A DNA stretch of 64,000 nucleotides from Symbiodinium natans (GCA_905221605.1 CAJNDS010001324.1:316001-380000); one strand, 5' to 3'. Numbered from the stretch's first letter, positions 10,957 to 22,165 are shown. Notes: generated by a model from the sequence alone, not told the origin. Made by a program: numbers and translations.

Positions 10957-11359
10957 GAGTCACGAGCGATCCTGATCCTGCGCAAGGAAAGCTGCAATTA
11001 ATGCAATTAGTCTTGCCTGCGGCCAACATGGCTGCAAGGTGACGACGTGTCATGACAACCGTCGCCTAGTTACAAATTCTCCTGCAGATTTCCCAGAAAC
11101 TGCACTGACTGTAATCGCTTGGCTCCTGTCCAACGTCGACACTTCCGTACCGGAGCAAAAAGTTGGAGTGCTCAGTGCTCATTTGTCATGGGATCGCCAG
11201 GCTGTAATTCCCAGTGTCCGTGTGTTGTCTCTACGATTTTTGTGAAGGTGTCCTGGAGCGTACCCCATCTACACACTGGGAATTCATAAGCCCAAATTCC
11301 TAACCCAAAACCCCTGTCAGGTCTATGCACCTCCTTGGGATCCAGGCCAGAGGCCGTTT

Positions 11360-11860
11360 GGAGTTTAGGGTGTAGGGTTTAGGGGGTTTAGGGTTAGGGG
11401 GTTACATAGGGTTTAGGGGTCTAGGGGTAAAGGGTTTATGGGTTTCGGGTTTCGGGTTCCGGGTTCGGGGTCTAGGGGTTTAGGGGTTTAGGGGTTTAGG
11501 GGTTTAGGGGTTTAGGGGTTTAGGGGTTTAGGGGTTTAGGGGTTTAGGGGTTTAGGGGTTTAGGGCTGAGGGGTTTAGGAGTTTCCGATTGTAGGGTTCA
11601 GGGGATTAGGGTTTTGGAGTGCCGTGGTTTCGGGTTTGGGGTTAGGGGTTTAGGGCTTAGGGTTTGGGAGTTTCGGGCTTTAGGGTTTGGGGGTTTGTTT
11701 TGGGGTTGAGGGGTGTAGGGTGTAGGGGTTTGGGGTTTAGGGGTTGAAGGGTGTAGGGTTTCGCGGTGTGGGGGTTAAGGGTTGAAGGGTTTAGGGGTTT
11801 AGGATTAAAGGCTTTAGGGTTAGGGGTTTAGGGTTCGGGGTTTCGGGCAGCTTTAGACAG
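11360..11860. repeat. Degenerate TTTAGGG block between units 4 and 5 with a pure octamer core
   Basis: Homologous to the block after unit 2, but at about 11475-11562 it has been expanded by roughly ten uninterrupted copies of GGGGTTTA. This expansion is absent from the sister block and so happened after unit duplication. Confidence 0.9.
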
Positions 11861-12800
11861 GTTCTTGTGGGTACAGGTTTTTGTGGGCAAAATGGCGTAT
11901 ACAACGCCTCAGAGACATAACGCCCATGCATGGATTGCATGACGGTTTTCGGTTTCGCGCAGGCCGATTTTCTCACTGCCCCGCCCTGATCCGTAGGCCC
12001 GACAAAATGGGTGGACACCACAGTTGGCTGACCTCTAGGAATGCACCTAGTTGCTTTGACAGCGCTGTATGCACCCTTTCGTGAAGCCGAATACTCTGAG
12101 CCCGCCGATTTGTGCACTATGTATTAGCTTTACATGCACTCCTTTAGTCTTCACCAGATTCGACAACATTCTTGTAGGATCTGGCGCCCAGCCCGCCAAT
12201 GCGCACTGGGTTTCAGGACCTTCCGACGACAAAGAGCCTCCCACTTTGCCTGACAAGGCTGGCGTTGGTGAGACGTGCCGAACGTGTCTGCATGTCTTTT
12301 TGCCGCACTGAAGATGTCGGGGGCTGCCGGCTGAAGCGCCTCCTTTGATGTCAGCCGGCGTGCCGCATGCCTGATTCTGCCGACGTTGAGCAGACGTCGC
12401 ACCTGAATTGGTGTTTTCGGCATTCTTTGGCGAAAGGGCCCCGCTTCCCTTGCTCCAGGTGGGATGTTTTGCAGCTGTGGCGGCCGTGCCCGGGTCTCAG
12501 GGTTTCCGTTTGAACAGGGCGGCTGGGAAGGTGTTGGTTTTCAGGCTCTCTTTTTTTGGGGCAGTTTCCGCTAGATCCGCGACTTCAGTCATGCGCGAAA
12601 TGCACGACAAAGCAGCTGCAGAGCTCTCTTTCGATAGGAGCTAGTCGAGACCAAAGTTAGTGGAGTGACTGCTCTCGGGCTGACGGCCATAAGTCGAATC
12701 CTTGAAGTTAGTAAAGGCATTTTGATCTCTTGCATGCCTTGCATAGCCGTGGGGCACAAGCTGTCACACTGCGTGAAAAGATTGGGTGAAAACAAAAAGT

Positions 12801-13517
12801 ATGCCGCGGGGCTCGCCAGCCATGGCAGTTGCTGCGGCTGTGCACCGCCTGGCATTGCTGGACCGCCACCGGGTAGCACGTAGCATCGCGGCCACGCTGC
12901 TGTTGATTGCCGCTTCCATCTTTCTTCGACTTCGTCGCAGGCTCCGAGGCGTGAACAGCTTGCCGCGGCTTCTCAAGATCCGTGGGCCGCCAGTCCACGC
13001 GGACGGTACAGCGAGTACCGGAGATGCGGCCAGCACAAATGACGTAGCAGCCAGGAAGGAAGCCACCCCGCCCGAAGTTACCTCCGCTGTGCACAACTTC
13101 GCTGTCTTCAACGTGGGCGAGAACGTTTCGTACCCAGATGGTGAGCAGGGCGAAGTGGTAGGTGTCGATGCAGACGGCGACCTGCAGGTCGTGACCCGAA
13201 GTGGTCGACAGGCCACGTGGTATGGCTCGAGATGCTCTAAAGCACTGAGCAAAGGGAACAGAGTCAGGTACGCCTGCGGCGAAGTCGCAGAACTTCTGGA
13301 TTTTGACGGAGATGGCGACCTCATTGTCCAGAAGAGCGACGGCAAGGGGGCTTGCTGGTACCTCGCTCGTACCGAGAGGCTGTTGAGCGTAGGGGATCGC
13401 GTGGCATACGTTTGTGGCGAGGTGGCGAGCGTGGTCGGCTTCGATGCCGATGGCGACGTGATTGTCCTCAAGCAGAATGGCTGCCAAGCAACCTGGTTTG
13501 CGCACAAGTGCACGTGA
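12801..13517 (+). CDS. Array gene copy 5
   Basis: Intact 238-residue ORF with the same architecture as copies 1 and 4. Repeat two carries several private changes (ELLDFDGDGD for ELMGFDGDGD, and GKGACWYL for GKVACWYL), and repeat three has NGCQATWF. Its upstream flank is nearly identical to that of copy 1, while its linker is like that of copy 4. This mosaic pattern suggests gene conversion or unequal exchange in the array. Confidence 0.75.
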   Translation: MPRGSPAMAVAAAVHRLALLDRHRVARSIAATLLLIAASIFLRLRRRLRGVNSLPRLLKIRGPPVHADGTASTGDAASTNDVAARKEATPPEVTSAVHNFAVFNVGENVSYPDGEQGEVVGVDADGDLQVVTRSGRQATWYGSRCSKALSKGNRVRYACGEVAELLDFDGDGDLIVQKSDGKGACWYLARTERLLSVGDRVAYVCGEVASVVGFDADGDVIVLKQNGCQATWFAHKCT

Positions 13518-13964
13518 CAGTCACGAGCGACCCTGATCCTGCGCAAGGACCAAGGACAGCCGCAATTAGTCACGCCTGCGGCCAACATGGCTGTAGGTGA
13601 CAGCATGTCAGGACAACCGTCGCCTAGTTACAAATTCTCCTGCATATTTCCAAGAAACTGCACTGACTGCAATCGCTTGGCTCCTGTCCAACGTTGACAC
13701 TTCCGTACCGGAGCTAGAAAATCGGACTGCTGCTCAGCGCGATTTCTAGTGCCAGTGTATTATCTCTACGAAGGTGGTGAAGGTGCCCTGACACGTGCCC
13801 CACTAAAGCAGTAAACCCCTAGAGAATGGGTATTGATGGGGAGGGAGGGGGGGGGGGGATTTTTGTTCAAAACCATAAGCCCTAAACCCTGAACTCCCGT
13901 CAGGTCTACACCTCCTTGGAGGCCCACTCCAGATGCCGAATCCAGACGTGCCGCTTCTTACCAG

Positions 13965-14400
13965 GTTGGCTTAGGGGGTTAAGGGGTTTCGGGTTGGGGG
14001 TTCAGGGGTTTGGGGGTTTAAGGGTCTAGGATTTAGGGGTTTAGGGTTTAGGGGCTTAGGGTTTACGGGTTTAGGGTTGGGGGTTTTGGGCGGTCCTAGA
14101 CGCGCTTTTGCAAGTAAAATGAGGTATGCAAGGCATCAGAAGCATAACGCCTTTGCATGAACTGCACATGTTTTGTTTCGAACAGGCTTATAAGGGTTCA
14201 GTTTAGGGTTCAGGGTTTGGGGTTGAGGCTGGAGGGCTTGGAGGATTTGGGGTTCAGGGTCTAGTTCTGCAGCGCTGCGCTGAGGCTGCCATTTCTAGGG
14301 CTCTCATGTTTGAGTCAGGGCGTGGCAGTGAAAAAAAGCTTCTAGACGTTTATGGGCTGGTTTATGGGGTTTAGGGTTTAGGGTTTAGGGTTTACAGTAT
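13965..14400. repeat. End of the array: TTTAGGG block and truncated sixth unit
   Basis: A short telomere-like block (13968-14088) leads into about 100 bp homologous to the beginning of the unit flank (CGGTCCTAGACGCGCTTTTGC..., compare 6176-6280). After that the homology is lost in further GGGTTTAGGG and GGTTCAGGG sequence to 14400. Confidence 0.75.
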
Positions 14401-15088
14401 ATTTGGTTTTAGAGGGTTTCCGGTGGCGATAGGTAGGGGTGGGCTTTTGGCAAGATGGGAACTTGCTTCAGAAGGCCCGCCTGTCCCCTCTGAAGTTCGC
14501 TAGCATTTCTTGACGGTGCTCCTCTGCCAGCAGGCTGCGTGCCAGGGTGAGCTCGACAGGAGTCCGTGCCTGTGACGTGTGGCCAAGATCGATCCAATCC
14601 GCCGAGCAGGATCCGTGTGAAGGCCAGCGCGGCGCGAGGCCAAAAAGACGCAGGTTGCGTTGATGCTCCACCTTGCACCCTTTGTCTTTGCTTTGATTGT
14701 GCAGCTACGCTGCCCCATGTCTCCGTTGGACTTCCTCTTTCGCAACTTACTGATGCAATGCATCTTCATGTCTTGGCTTGCTCGAGGACTACGAACATTC
14801 GTTTGTGTCCAGCATTGGCGCCTCTACGCCAGTGGCGGTGCTCTTAGTCTCTCTAACAAACGGCCTTTTTTGGCTTCGACATTCTTTTGCCCACAGTGAC
14901 TCTTCAACGCATCTCTGTCAGTGTATGATTACACACATGTACATTGACTCATGTACACCATACAGGCATGCATGCGATTTTCGGTTTACGGGTTGCTACA
15001 TACTTGTGACCTCTGCGTCTGACCTGTGCCAACTCTTCGCTGGCCTTCGAGCGGCGCGATGGCTCCAACTGAAGAGGTGTGGAATGGG
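14400..15088. other. Unique sequence, no recognised gene
   Basis: ORFs of 79-105 residues cross this stretch in several frames, but none shows a known motif, repeated structure or clear splice sites. I assign nothing here. Confidence 0.4.
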
Positions 15089-15780
15089 GGTTTAGGGTTT
15101 AGGGTTTAGGGTTTAGGGTTTAGGGTTTAGGGTTTAGGGTTTAGGGTTTAGGGTTGACAGTAGAACTCATCTTGGACCTCCACGTAGGCCGGGGCCCTCG
15201 CACTCAGATTCAGCATGATTCATGACAGCTTCAAGTTAGGGTTTAGGGTTTAGGGTTTAGGGTTTAGGGTTTAGGGTTTAGGGTTTAGGGTTTAGGGTTT
15301 AGGGTTTAGGGGCAGACTCGGCTTGCCCTCGGCTGGGAGGTCCCTCCCGCAAAGCCCCGGAAGGGCCCAAAATGTGTTTGGTCTGCCTTTCACCTCAAGC
15401 CCTAAACCCCATGCCCGAAACCCTCAACCCTAAACCCTAAACCCTAAACCCTAATCCCTGAACCCTAAACCCTAAAACCCTAAAACCCTCAGACCCGAAT
15501 CTCGAAGCCCAAAGCCCACAGTCCTCTTCCGGAGGCGCGGCTGCGTCCGTGCTCGACGGGGCGACTCTCCCGAAGTTTCAGCAAGGAGGGGTCGGCTTCC
15601 GGCCGCAGCCCTGGAGCAGGGGTTTGGGGTTTCGGGTTTCGGGTTTAGGGTTTAGGGTTTAGGGTTTGGGGTTTCGGGTTTAGGGTTTAGGGTTTAGGGG
15701 TATTGGGGTTTAGGGTTTCGGATCTCGGGTTTGGGGTTTAAGACTTAGGGTTTGGGGGGTTAGGGGTCAGGGCCGTTCAG
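15089..15780. repeat. Telomere-like arrays in both orientations with short unique spacers
   Basis: Nearly pure TTTAGGG runs at 15091-15155 and 15237-15311 are followed by CCCTAAA runs at about 15400-15490 and mixed GGGTTTCGGG/TTTAGGG at 15615-15750. The change of orientation within 300 bp rules out a single terminal array. The spacers (15160-15235, 15312-15395, 15500-15610) are GC-rich and could contain short exons, but I could not join them into a gene. Confidence 0.9.
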
Positions 15781-15825
15781 CCGGGATAAGGGCGCCGGAG
15801 GAAGCGAACATTCAAACCCAGATTG

Positions 15826-15940
15826 CGCATCTGGGTAGTTTCCTCAATGAGGGTCCCTTGTTTGGGTACCCATGACAAGGCGGCACCCCTTAAAGAGGGA
15901 TCCCAAAAGCAGGGCCCTAGTTTAGAGAACTACCCATGCG
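15826..15940. mobile_element. MITE-like inverted-repeat element (family D-like)
   Basis: About 115 bp with terminal inverted repeats: CGCATCTGGGTAGTTTCC at the left matches the reverse complement of the right end AACTACCCATGCG, and the similarity continues inward (GAGGGTCCC / GGGCCCT). Nothing coding is seen. The size and structure match the other short inverted-repeat elements in this window. Confidence 0.7.
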
Positions 15941-15944
15941 TGGC

Positions 15945-17775
15945 CCGCCCCTTCTGCTAACCATGGCAAGGCCTGAAGCCCTCGCGCTGAAGATCAGAAG
16001 AGCCGTTTCGTAGTTGCTCTCTCCCGTTCTCTGCCCTCAATTCCTCTCTACGGCTTTCTTGAGCGACTGGAGGAGAATGCCAGGAAGCCCTGAAAAGGCC
16101 TTTGGGCCGAGAGCAGGAAGCCGAACCGCCGAACCCTTGGCCGTTTCGTGTGCCCTGTAGCTTGTGTGCGGCCCGGCCCCCTTTTTGCTACTCCCCCGGA
16201 TTCTGATCCTCCACAACCTCCAGCTCCTGAATGAAAACTGCCCCCAACTCAAACTTCAAATCGTTCCAAGCCTGCAAGTCCGGAAGCCCTGCGGAGAGGT
16301 CGCCACACCCACTCCACGGCTTCCTGCCGCTCCGACATCTCCGAGATTTCGAGGCCTTCGGAGCAGGGTTTTCTTGTCGATTCCGAACATCTTGCCACCT
16401 GACTTTGTGTTTAGGCTGGATCTGGCTGAAAGCCGCTGTGTCAACATCATTCCATCGCGAATTTCTAGGAATCATAGGTAAGTAGACTCAGTAGACAGTA
16501 CGAGGCCTCTACTAGCAATCCAGGTACTCGTACCTCTCCGCCCTCCCCGTCCCGATCCCTTCCCCACCTCTTCCCCTTCCTTTCCCTTTCTTTCCCTACC
16601 ATTCACTTCCTTTCGCTTCCCTTCCCTTCCTTTCCCTTCCTTTCCCTTCCCTTCCCTTCCTTTCCCTTCCCTCACTGGTCACTTATGTCTGGGCGGGGGT
16701 GTTCAGGGTGTATGAGCGGAGGGTGACTGTGCTTAAGGGTTGGCTGTGCTGCTGCTTGTGCGAGGTGTCAGGCCTCACAGCAAGGTTCCCTTAGGTTTCC
16801 TGTAAGGCCCTAAATCGAACTAAATCCAAACACCCTCAGAGGTTTCAAACCCATCATTCTCGGGCTTCAGTCAACCCGACAGAATTTTTTGTGCACTTTT
16901 GTCCACGAGGCTGACATGGCGGACCGACCTGGATGCTAGGCCTGAGGCCCGTGACTTGTCTGGGGCTCAGTGTGCGTGCTCTTATAGCACAGATCGGTTG
17001 CTTCCAGGTGAAGTTCGCGAGCGGCGAGCTCCGCAAGCTTCGCAAGACCTCCGAGCAAACAGTCGGGAACTTAGACTTGTATCAGGAGACGACGCCCTCG
17101 GCGAAGATCGGGGCGCAGCCCAAACATAGGATATCATACTTTTGGTTCGAGGTATGTACATAGAGCCTGACATGTGAGGTGACCGGTTTCTTGGGAGAAT
17201 CTATACGAAGCCAACCTCGCGCCATGTCTTCGAAGCCCAGACTTCACCCTATAGGGTTCTCGGACCCTCCCGGTGCATCCGATTCCGAGTCCTAGCCCGC
17301 CAGCGACCTGCGACGGGCAGGTGCCAACGCGGGGCCGCTCGCTGCAAAGGCCACCCGATTCTGATGAAAGTGACGAGAGTCTTGGGCTGCAAGTTGACCC
17401 ACGCAGTTTGATTCCCTCCCTCATGCAGGATCAGCGGCCGGAACTTTTGGGGCCAAAGTGCACTGATGTGTTCACCTGCTGTGTGCGTTGAGTTTGGGGT
17501 ACGGAGTGGGCCAGAATAAGGGCCTATTGAGGCCTAGACTTCATTCCGCGCGCTGAGCCAAGGACCAGTTCTGCAGAGACCTGCAGCAGCTGCAGCACTG
17601 TTGCAGGGACCCGAGACTCCGGGGTTGGCGACGAGAAGTGCGAGTAGAGCTATAGGGCGGCGCACCTGTGGCACCACTTTCAGCCATCATTTCGCACGGA
17701 TGTGCACGACCCTTTAGGAGGCCCGAGCCTTCGCCACGAGCGGCTAGCATTTGGCGTTAATTGCTACTTGCCCGT
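15945..17775. other. Unique sequence with a CCTTTC microsatellite, no confident gene
   Basis: A pyrimidine microsatellite of CCTTTC/CCCTTCC units lies at 16555-16675. A 95-residue minus-strand ORF (16475-16188) and a + strand ORF at 16933-17163 have protein-like composition, but I recognise no family and see no supporting structure, so neither is called. Confidence 0.4.
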
Positions 17776-17778
17776 AGA

Positions 17779-17882
17779 TTGGGATGTTCCTCCTTATACT
17801 CGCAGTCCTTAAGAGGGATGATCATAGGGGGTACTACAACCCCTACCAAGGACTGTTTCTATTAAGGGGAAACATTCCAACC
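17779..17882. mobile_element. Inverted-repeat element, family B
   Basis: Starts TTGGGATGTTCCTCCTTATAC and ends with the inverse (AAGGGGAAACATTCCAA); the inner arms are GCAGTCCTTA / AAGGACTG. About 100 bp and non-coding. Relatives lie at 20950-21064, 44368-44438 (truncated) and 47066-47171. Confidence 0.75.
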
Positions 17883-18189
17883 CATAGACGACGAGACGTG
17901 CACACAACCCTCCGTCACGCGACTGTTGAGTGTCGATGTCACTGCACAACAGAAGACAGCAATGCTCAATCACGAAAGTAAACCTGTAAATGCGAACTTT
18001 GGGGTACACAGCGAAACCATGTTTTTGCACAGTCAAACCACGAAAGCACGGCTAAATGAGCGGTGTTTACGGTCTTTGAATGCCTTTTGAAAGACCCTAA
18101 AAAAAGAACAGACGCTAAGAAAGACACGCCGAGTCACGAAACATGCCGCCCCCTGCCATGCTTTCCACAGGACGACCTCTAAAATCAAC

Positions 18190-19832
18190 ACTTTTGTGGG
18201 GTTTAGGGTTTAGGGTTTAGGTTGCTGTAAACCCAAAGCCCAAAACCCTAAACCCTAAACCCAAAACCCTCAATCCCAAATCCTAAACCCTAAACCCTAA
18301 GCCCTAAACCCTACACCCGACACCCTAAACCCTAAACCCTAAACCCTGTGCTCCCAAATGCCAAGGAGCTGCGGGAGCAGCGCAGCAGAGTTTCCCGAAG
18401 CCGCTCCTTGCTTGCGTTTCCCTTTCTGGCGGTTATTGTAAGGCAAGTATTTGGGGTTTGGGTGTGGGGTTTAGGGTTTAGGGTTTAGGGTTTAGGGTTT
18501 CGGGTTTCGGGTTTAGGGTTTAGGGTCACAAAAAGTGTCTTGGCACCCTAAGTCTGGTGCCACAGCCACGGGGCAACCTCGACTGGGCGAGGTACAGACC
18601 TGTATCAACTCTGCATCCGACACCCTAAACCCTAAACCCTAAACCCTAAACCCTAAACCCTAAACCCTAAACCCTAAACCCTAAACCCTAAACCCTAAAC
18701 CCTAAGCCCTAAGCCTAAGCCCTAAGCCCAAAAGCCCTAAGCCCTAAGCCCTAAGCCCTAAACCCTAAACCCTAAACCCTAAACCCTAAACCCTAAACCC
18801 TACACCCTACACCCTAAACCCTAAACGCTAAACCCTAAACCCTAAACCCTAACCCTAAACCCTAAACCCTCAACCCTAAACCCTGAACCCTTATAAATCC
18901 TAAACCCTAAACCCTACACCCTAAACCCTAAACCCTAGGCCCTAAACCTCCGCGTAATCCAAGGATCCCGCCAGTTTTTTCGGCTACGCGGCGAGGCGAG
19001 ATCCGGCTAGGGTTCAGGGTTTAGGGTTTAGGGTTTAGGGTTTAGGGTTTAGGGTTTAGGGTTTAAGGTTTAAGGTTTTAGGGTTTCGGGGTTTCAAGGG
19101 TTTAGGGTTTCAAGGGGTTTAGGGCTGCCCCGTGCCTCTGCGTGAAAAGCCTCCGCCCAGGATCTCTTCCTCCACCGCATCCTTATCTGGGCCAAGTCAC
19201 AGGCCAGGTCGGAACTTCAAACCCAAAACCCTAAACCCTAAACCCTTAGAAGCCAACTCTGGCGGCTTAAAGAACCTTAAACCCCAAAACCCTTAGAAGC
19301 CAATTTTGGTTCTTCAAACCCTAAAGCCTAAACCCTAAACCCTAAACCCTAAACCCTAAACCAAAAACCTTAAACCCTAAACCAAAAACCTTAAACCCTA
19401 AACCCTAAACCCTAAACCCTAAGCCCTAAGCCCTAAGCCCTAAGCCCTAAACCCTAAACCCTAAGCCCTCCCTAAACTTCAAGAAGACGGCCACCTGGAG
19501 TCCTCACAGCAGCTGCTTGCAAGGCCTCCCTCTCGCAGCCGCAGCGTGCGCTGCTGAGCTGCGGCGTGCGCGCCAGGCAGGGCCTGCGACGGGTGCAGCT
19601 CCGTCAAGAGCCGAGGGAGAGCCTTGGCATGCATAGGGGTTTAGGGTTTTTTTTTTTAAGGGGTTTAGGGGTTTAGGGTTTTTTTTGGGGTTTAGGGGTT
19701 TAGGGGTTTAGGGGTTTTTTTGGGTGGGTTTTGGGGTTTTGGGGTTTGGGTTTTAAGGGGTTTAGGGTTTTAGGGTTTAAGGGGTTTTTGGTTTTTAGGG
19801 TTTAGGGTTTAGGTTTAGGTTTAGGTTTTTGG
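18190..19832. repeat. Long telomere-like repeat region with variant blocks
   Basis: TTTAGGG and CCCTAAA arrays occupy most of 18196-18545, 18618-18950, 19009-19125, 19215-19480 and 19637-19832. Locally homogeneous variants are seen: CCCTAAG (18700-18765 and 19420-19460), AAACCTTAAACC and TTTTTAGGGG. The unique spacers at 18350-18430, 18950-19008, 19126-19210 and 19485-19635 are 60-150 bp and GC-rich like the exons of the genes further right. I could not link them into one protein. Confidence 0.9.
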
Positions 19833-19834
19833 GT

Positions 19835-19958
19835 TTCCGCGCATCCTGGGCTCGGGCCCTGACCCAGTGCCGAGCCCCGCTATGGTGCGCGTCGAGGGTA
19901 GGGGCAGCGTTATTGGGACCCGGCACTGGGTCAGGGCCCGAGCCCAGGATGCGCGGAA
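19835..19958. repeat. Perfect 38 bp inverted repeat, 48 nt loop
   Basis: The arms 19835-19872 and 19921-19958 are exact reverse complements (outer end TTCCGCGCATCCTGGGCTCG). The stem is GC-rich and is bounded on both sides by telomere-like arrays (GGTTTAGG before, CCCTAAACCC after), which are themselves in inverted orientation. The whole structure is therefore one large palindrome with an unpaired centre. Confidence 0.95.
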
Positions 19959-19959
19959 C

Positions 19960-20175
19960 CCTAAACCCTAAACCCTAAACCCTAAACCCTAAACCCTAAA
20001 CCCTAAACCCTAAACCCTAAACCCTAAACCCCCGAGACCAGAAATCCTGAGCCGAGTCCAAGGCCAACCCGCGCGCTTCCTCGCGTGCAGCTCCGCACCT
20101 TGCCTAGCCGAGCAGTGGATGTTGGGTCCAGGGTTTGATGTACTGGTTTAGGGTTTAGGGTTTAGGGTTTAGGGC
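19960..20175. repeat. CCCTAAA array, unique spacer and short TTTAGGG array
   Basis: A pure CCCTAAA run at 19959-20030 is followed by unique sequence at 20032-20140 and four TTTAGGG units at 20148-20175. Confidence 0.9.
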
Positions 20176-20949
20176 TGAGTACCGGGCATGTTTCATGAAA
20201 GATTGCGCTTGCAAGCATGCCTGACCTTCGCAGGACGAACCCCTCCCCGTTAGGACGTGAGGGATGTCGCTTCGGGGGATCCCTTTGATACAGGATTTGA
20301 AGGGTTTCGGGCCTACGCACCGCGCTGTCTTTCTGTCTGCATGGGGCAGCATACTGTGCACTGTGCAGAATCGAAGGTGGCGGCTCGTAGAAATGCTTGG
20401 CCAAGGTAGTGGTGTTGAATTTCTTTGTGCCTGGCTAGGCATTCTTTTGTTCAGTTTGGGTTTTCAGGTCGTGAGCAGCTATAGCCGATTGGCAGCTATC
20501 TTCTGATGCGGCACTCTTGTCTATTCTCTCGAGGTTACGACTGATGGACCAGATCGGGCATTGCCCACCGTGAAGAAGATGCTGGCGTTCCCAGGGCCAC
20601 ACCTCCTTCAATGCCAGGAATCCTGACCTCGAACCTCTACAGGGTTTGGGTTCAGGGTTCTGTGCGATCAAGACTGGACTACCAAGTGACAGACAGGCTC
20701 TATGTACCGGAACTGTTCCTTATCCATTTTGCATCTCTTTCACGTGAAGGTATATCCACACTCTCGCTCAGCGCCCCTGCCCCGCCCCCAAGACTCCCGT
20801 AATAGAGGCAACCCAAATGCATGAGCCGTGAAGGTTAAACCTGCCTCCCTAGCACCCTTCGAGAGTCGGGGGAGGAGTTCCTGTGGTAGCCGAGTCATTG
20901 ACTCTTTACTCCTGCGCGTGGAGGAAACTCTGCGCTAAGCAAAGAGATG

Positions 20950-21064
20950 CTTCAAGATTTTCCCCCTTATACTAACAGCCCTTAATACGGTAGGATTATA
21001 GTACCCCCTACCCTATTATCATCACTATGAATGACTGTTAGTACAAGGGGGGGAACATCCCAAG
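20950..21064. mobile_element. Inverted-repeat element, family B
   Basis: The left end CTTCAAGATTTTCCCCCTTA continues into TACTAACAGCCC. The right end is the inverse, ACTGTTAGTAC...GGGGGAACATCCCAAG. It is a homologue of the elements at 17779 and 47066. Confidence 0.75.
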
Positions 21065-21660
21065 AGATTCGCTAAAAGTCTTGGCCTACCCTTCCAAAGT
21101 TTCGCACATGGCCGCGGAATCTCTTTCCTCCATCCGCTGCAGGAGCCAATGTGCATACAAATCTTCCTTCTTGGGCCTTGAAGGTCTTCTTGGGACAAGG
21201 ATACAAAGCTAATTACACAGGGGCGGGGGGTCCAATTTCAATGCCCCAGCTGCTGATTCGTTGCCTTTTCGCCGCACGGCCGCGCAGAGATGGATGCAGA
21301 GCAACGCGAGGGGATTCAGGATTGAGGGGTTTAGGGTTGAGGGGTTTAGGGTTCAGGGTTTAGGGCTCGGGGGAGTTTGGGGCCTCGGGAATTGATGGCT
21401 ACAGGGTTTTTAGCGTTGAAGGCTTTAGGCCAACCGAGTGGCGCTCATGGCTTAGCATGGTGAGTAGTGGTACTTGAAGGCTTTGTCGGGCTTTAGGAAC
21501 AGCGGTGTTTTGGGGGCTTCGGGCATCGGGTGGCCTAGTAAGGGATGCCGTAGCAGAGAAGCTTTGTCTTCGTCCATAGTTGACATCTGGGGCAAAGCGG
21601 AAGAAGGCAACGAGGCCTGGTTCCACTGGAAGTGGCTGAGGAACCAGGCCACAGGAGCAA

Positions 21661-21776
21661 AGCCCCCCAAAAATTGGGGGTTTCCGAAACTAGGGTACCT
21701 TATTGGGGTCCTTATTATAAGGGAATCCTATTTAGGGATCCCTTATGTTCGGAAACCCCCCCAAAAATTGGAATGG
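21661..21776. mobile_element. Inverted-repeat element, family C, with flanking direct repeat
   Basis: The core GGGGGTTTCCGAAACTAGGG...TTCGGAAACCCCC is an inverted repeat with AGGGTACC and GGGATCCC inner arms. The 15-mer CCCCCCAAAAATTGG occurs on both sides, as expected of a target-site duplication or long terminal direct repeat. Confidence 0.75.
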
Positions 21777-22165
21777 GCGCGCGAAATTAGCAGCCCCCCC
21801 AGGTGCCGTGGCATTCGGCCGATTTGAATCTTCGCCGGTTGCAGCAGCAGTGCGCTCTGGGCGTTTCACCATGGCATTAGCTGGAGTCATGCCTGCCTGA
21901 CTTGATTAAAACAGCCACCAGAAAGGGGATCTGATGGGACATTAGTTAGTGTAGTCTGGTTGCAAATCGGCGTCCTCAGGGTTCATAGGGTTTAGGGGGG
22001 GGGATCATCCCTGAAGCAAAGGTCCCTGCACGTTTTGCACCTTGTTCGAAACCATCCTTTTTGTTGTCTCCCGATTCAACGTACAAACCGAAGACTACGG
22101 CATGTTGACGTGCTAAACCCTCCACGGCGCTAAGCCAGTTGAAGTGCTACGAGCCCCCCCCCCCC

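Larger units (their letters stand above)
1..14190 (+). repeat. Tandem array of five gene units plus a truncated sixth
   Basis: The same module order recurs five times on the + strand. A ~600-700 bp upstream flank (unit 1 from 1, unit 3 from 6195, unit 4 from 8995, unit 5 from 11881) is followed by an intronless ~720 bp gene, a ~350 bp downstream flank with a G-rich tract, and a degenerate TTTAGGG block. Gene starts fall at 793, 4642, 7416, 10240 and 12801. Unit 2 lacks its upstream flank because a 2.46 kb block with an ankyrin gene lies in its place. A decayed sixth unit start is visible at about 14088-14190. Flanks of units 1 and 5 are nearly identical (compare 401-660 with 12402-12660), so order along the array does not match similarity. 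One-way arrays of this kind are common in dinoflagellates. Confidence 0.9.
20176..22160. other. Unique sequence with short repeats, no confident gene
   Basis: ORFs here are short and lack motifs. A short telomere-like stretch lies at 21320-21370. Two inverted-repeat elements in this interval are listed separately. Confidence 0.4.

Noticed and set aside
16188-16475. 95-codon minus-strand ORF as a gene
   Set aside because: Its composition is plausible, but there is no recognised motif, no start context and no neighbouring exon. The + strand is equally open.
18618-18950. Chromosome end (true telomere)
   Set aside because: The arrays change orientation many times, are mixed with unique sequence and lie inside genes. 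They are interstitial.
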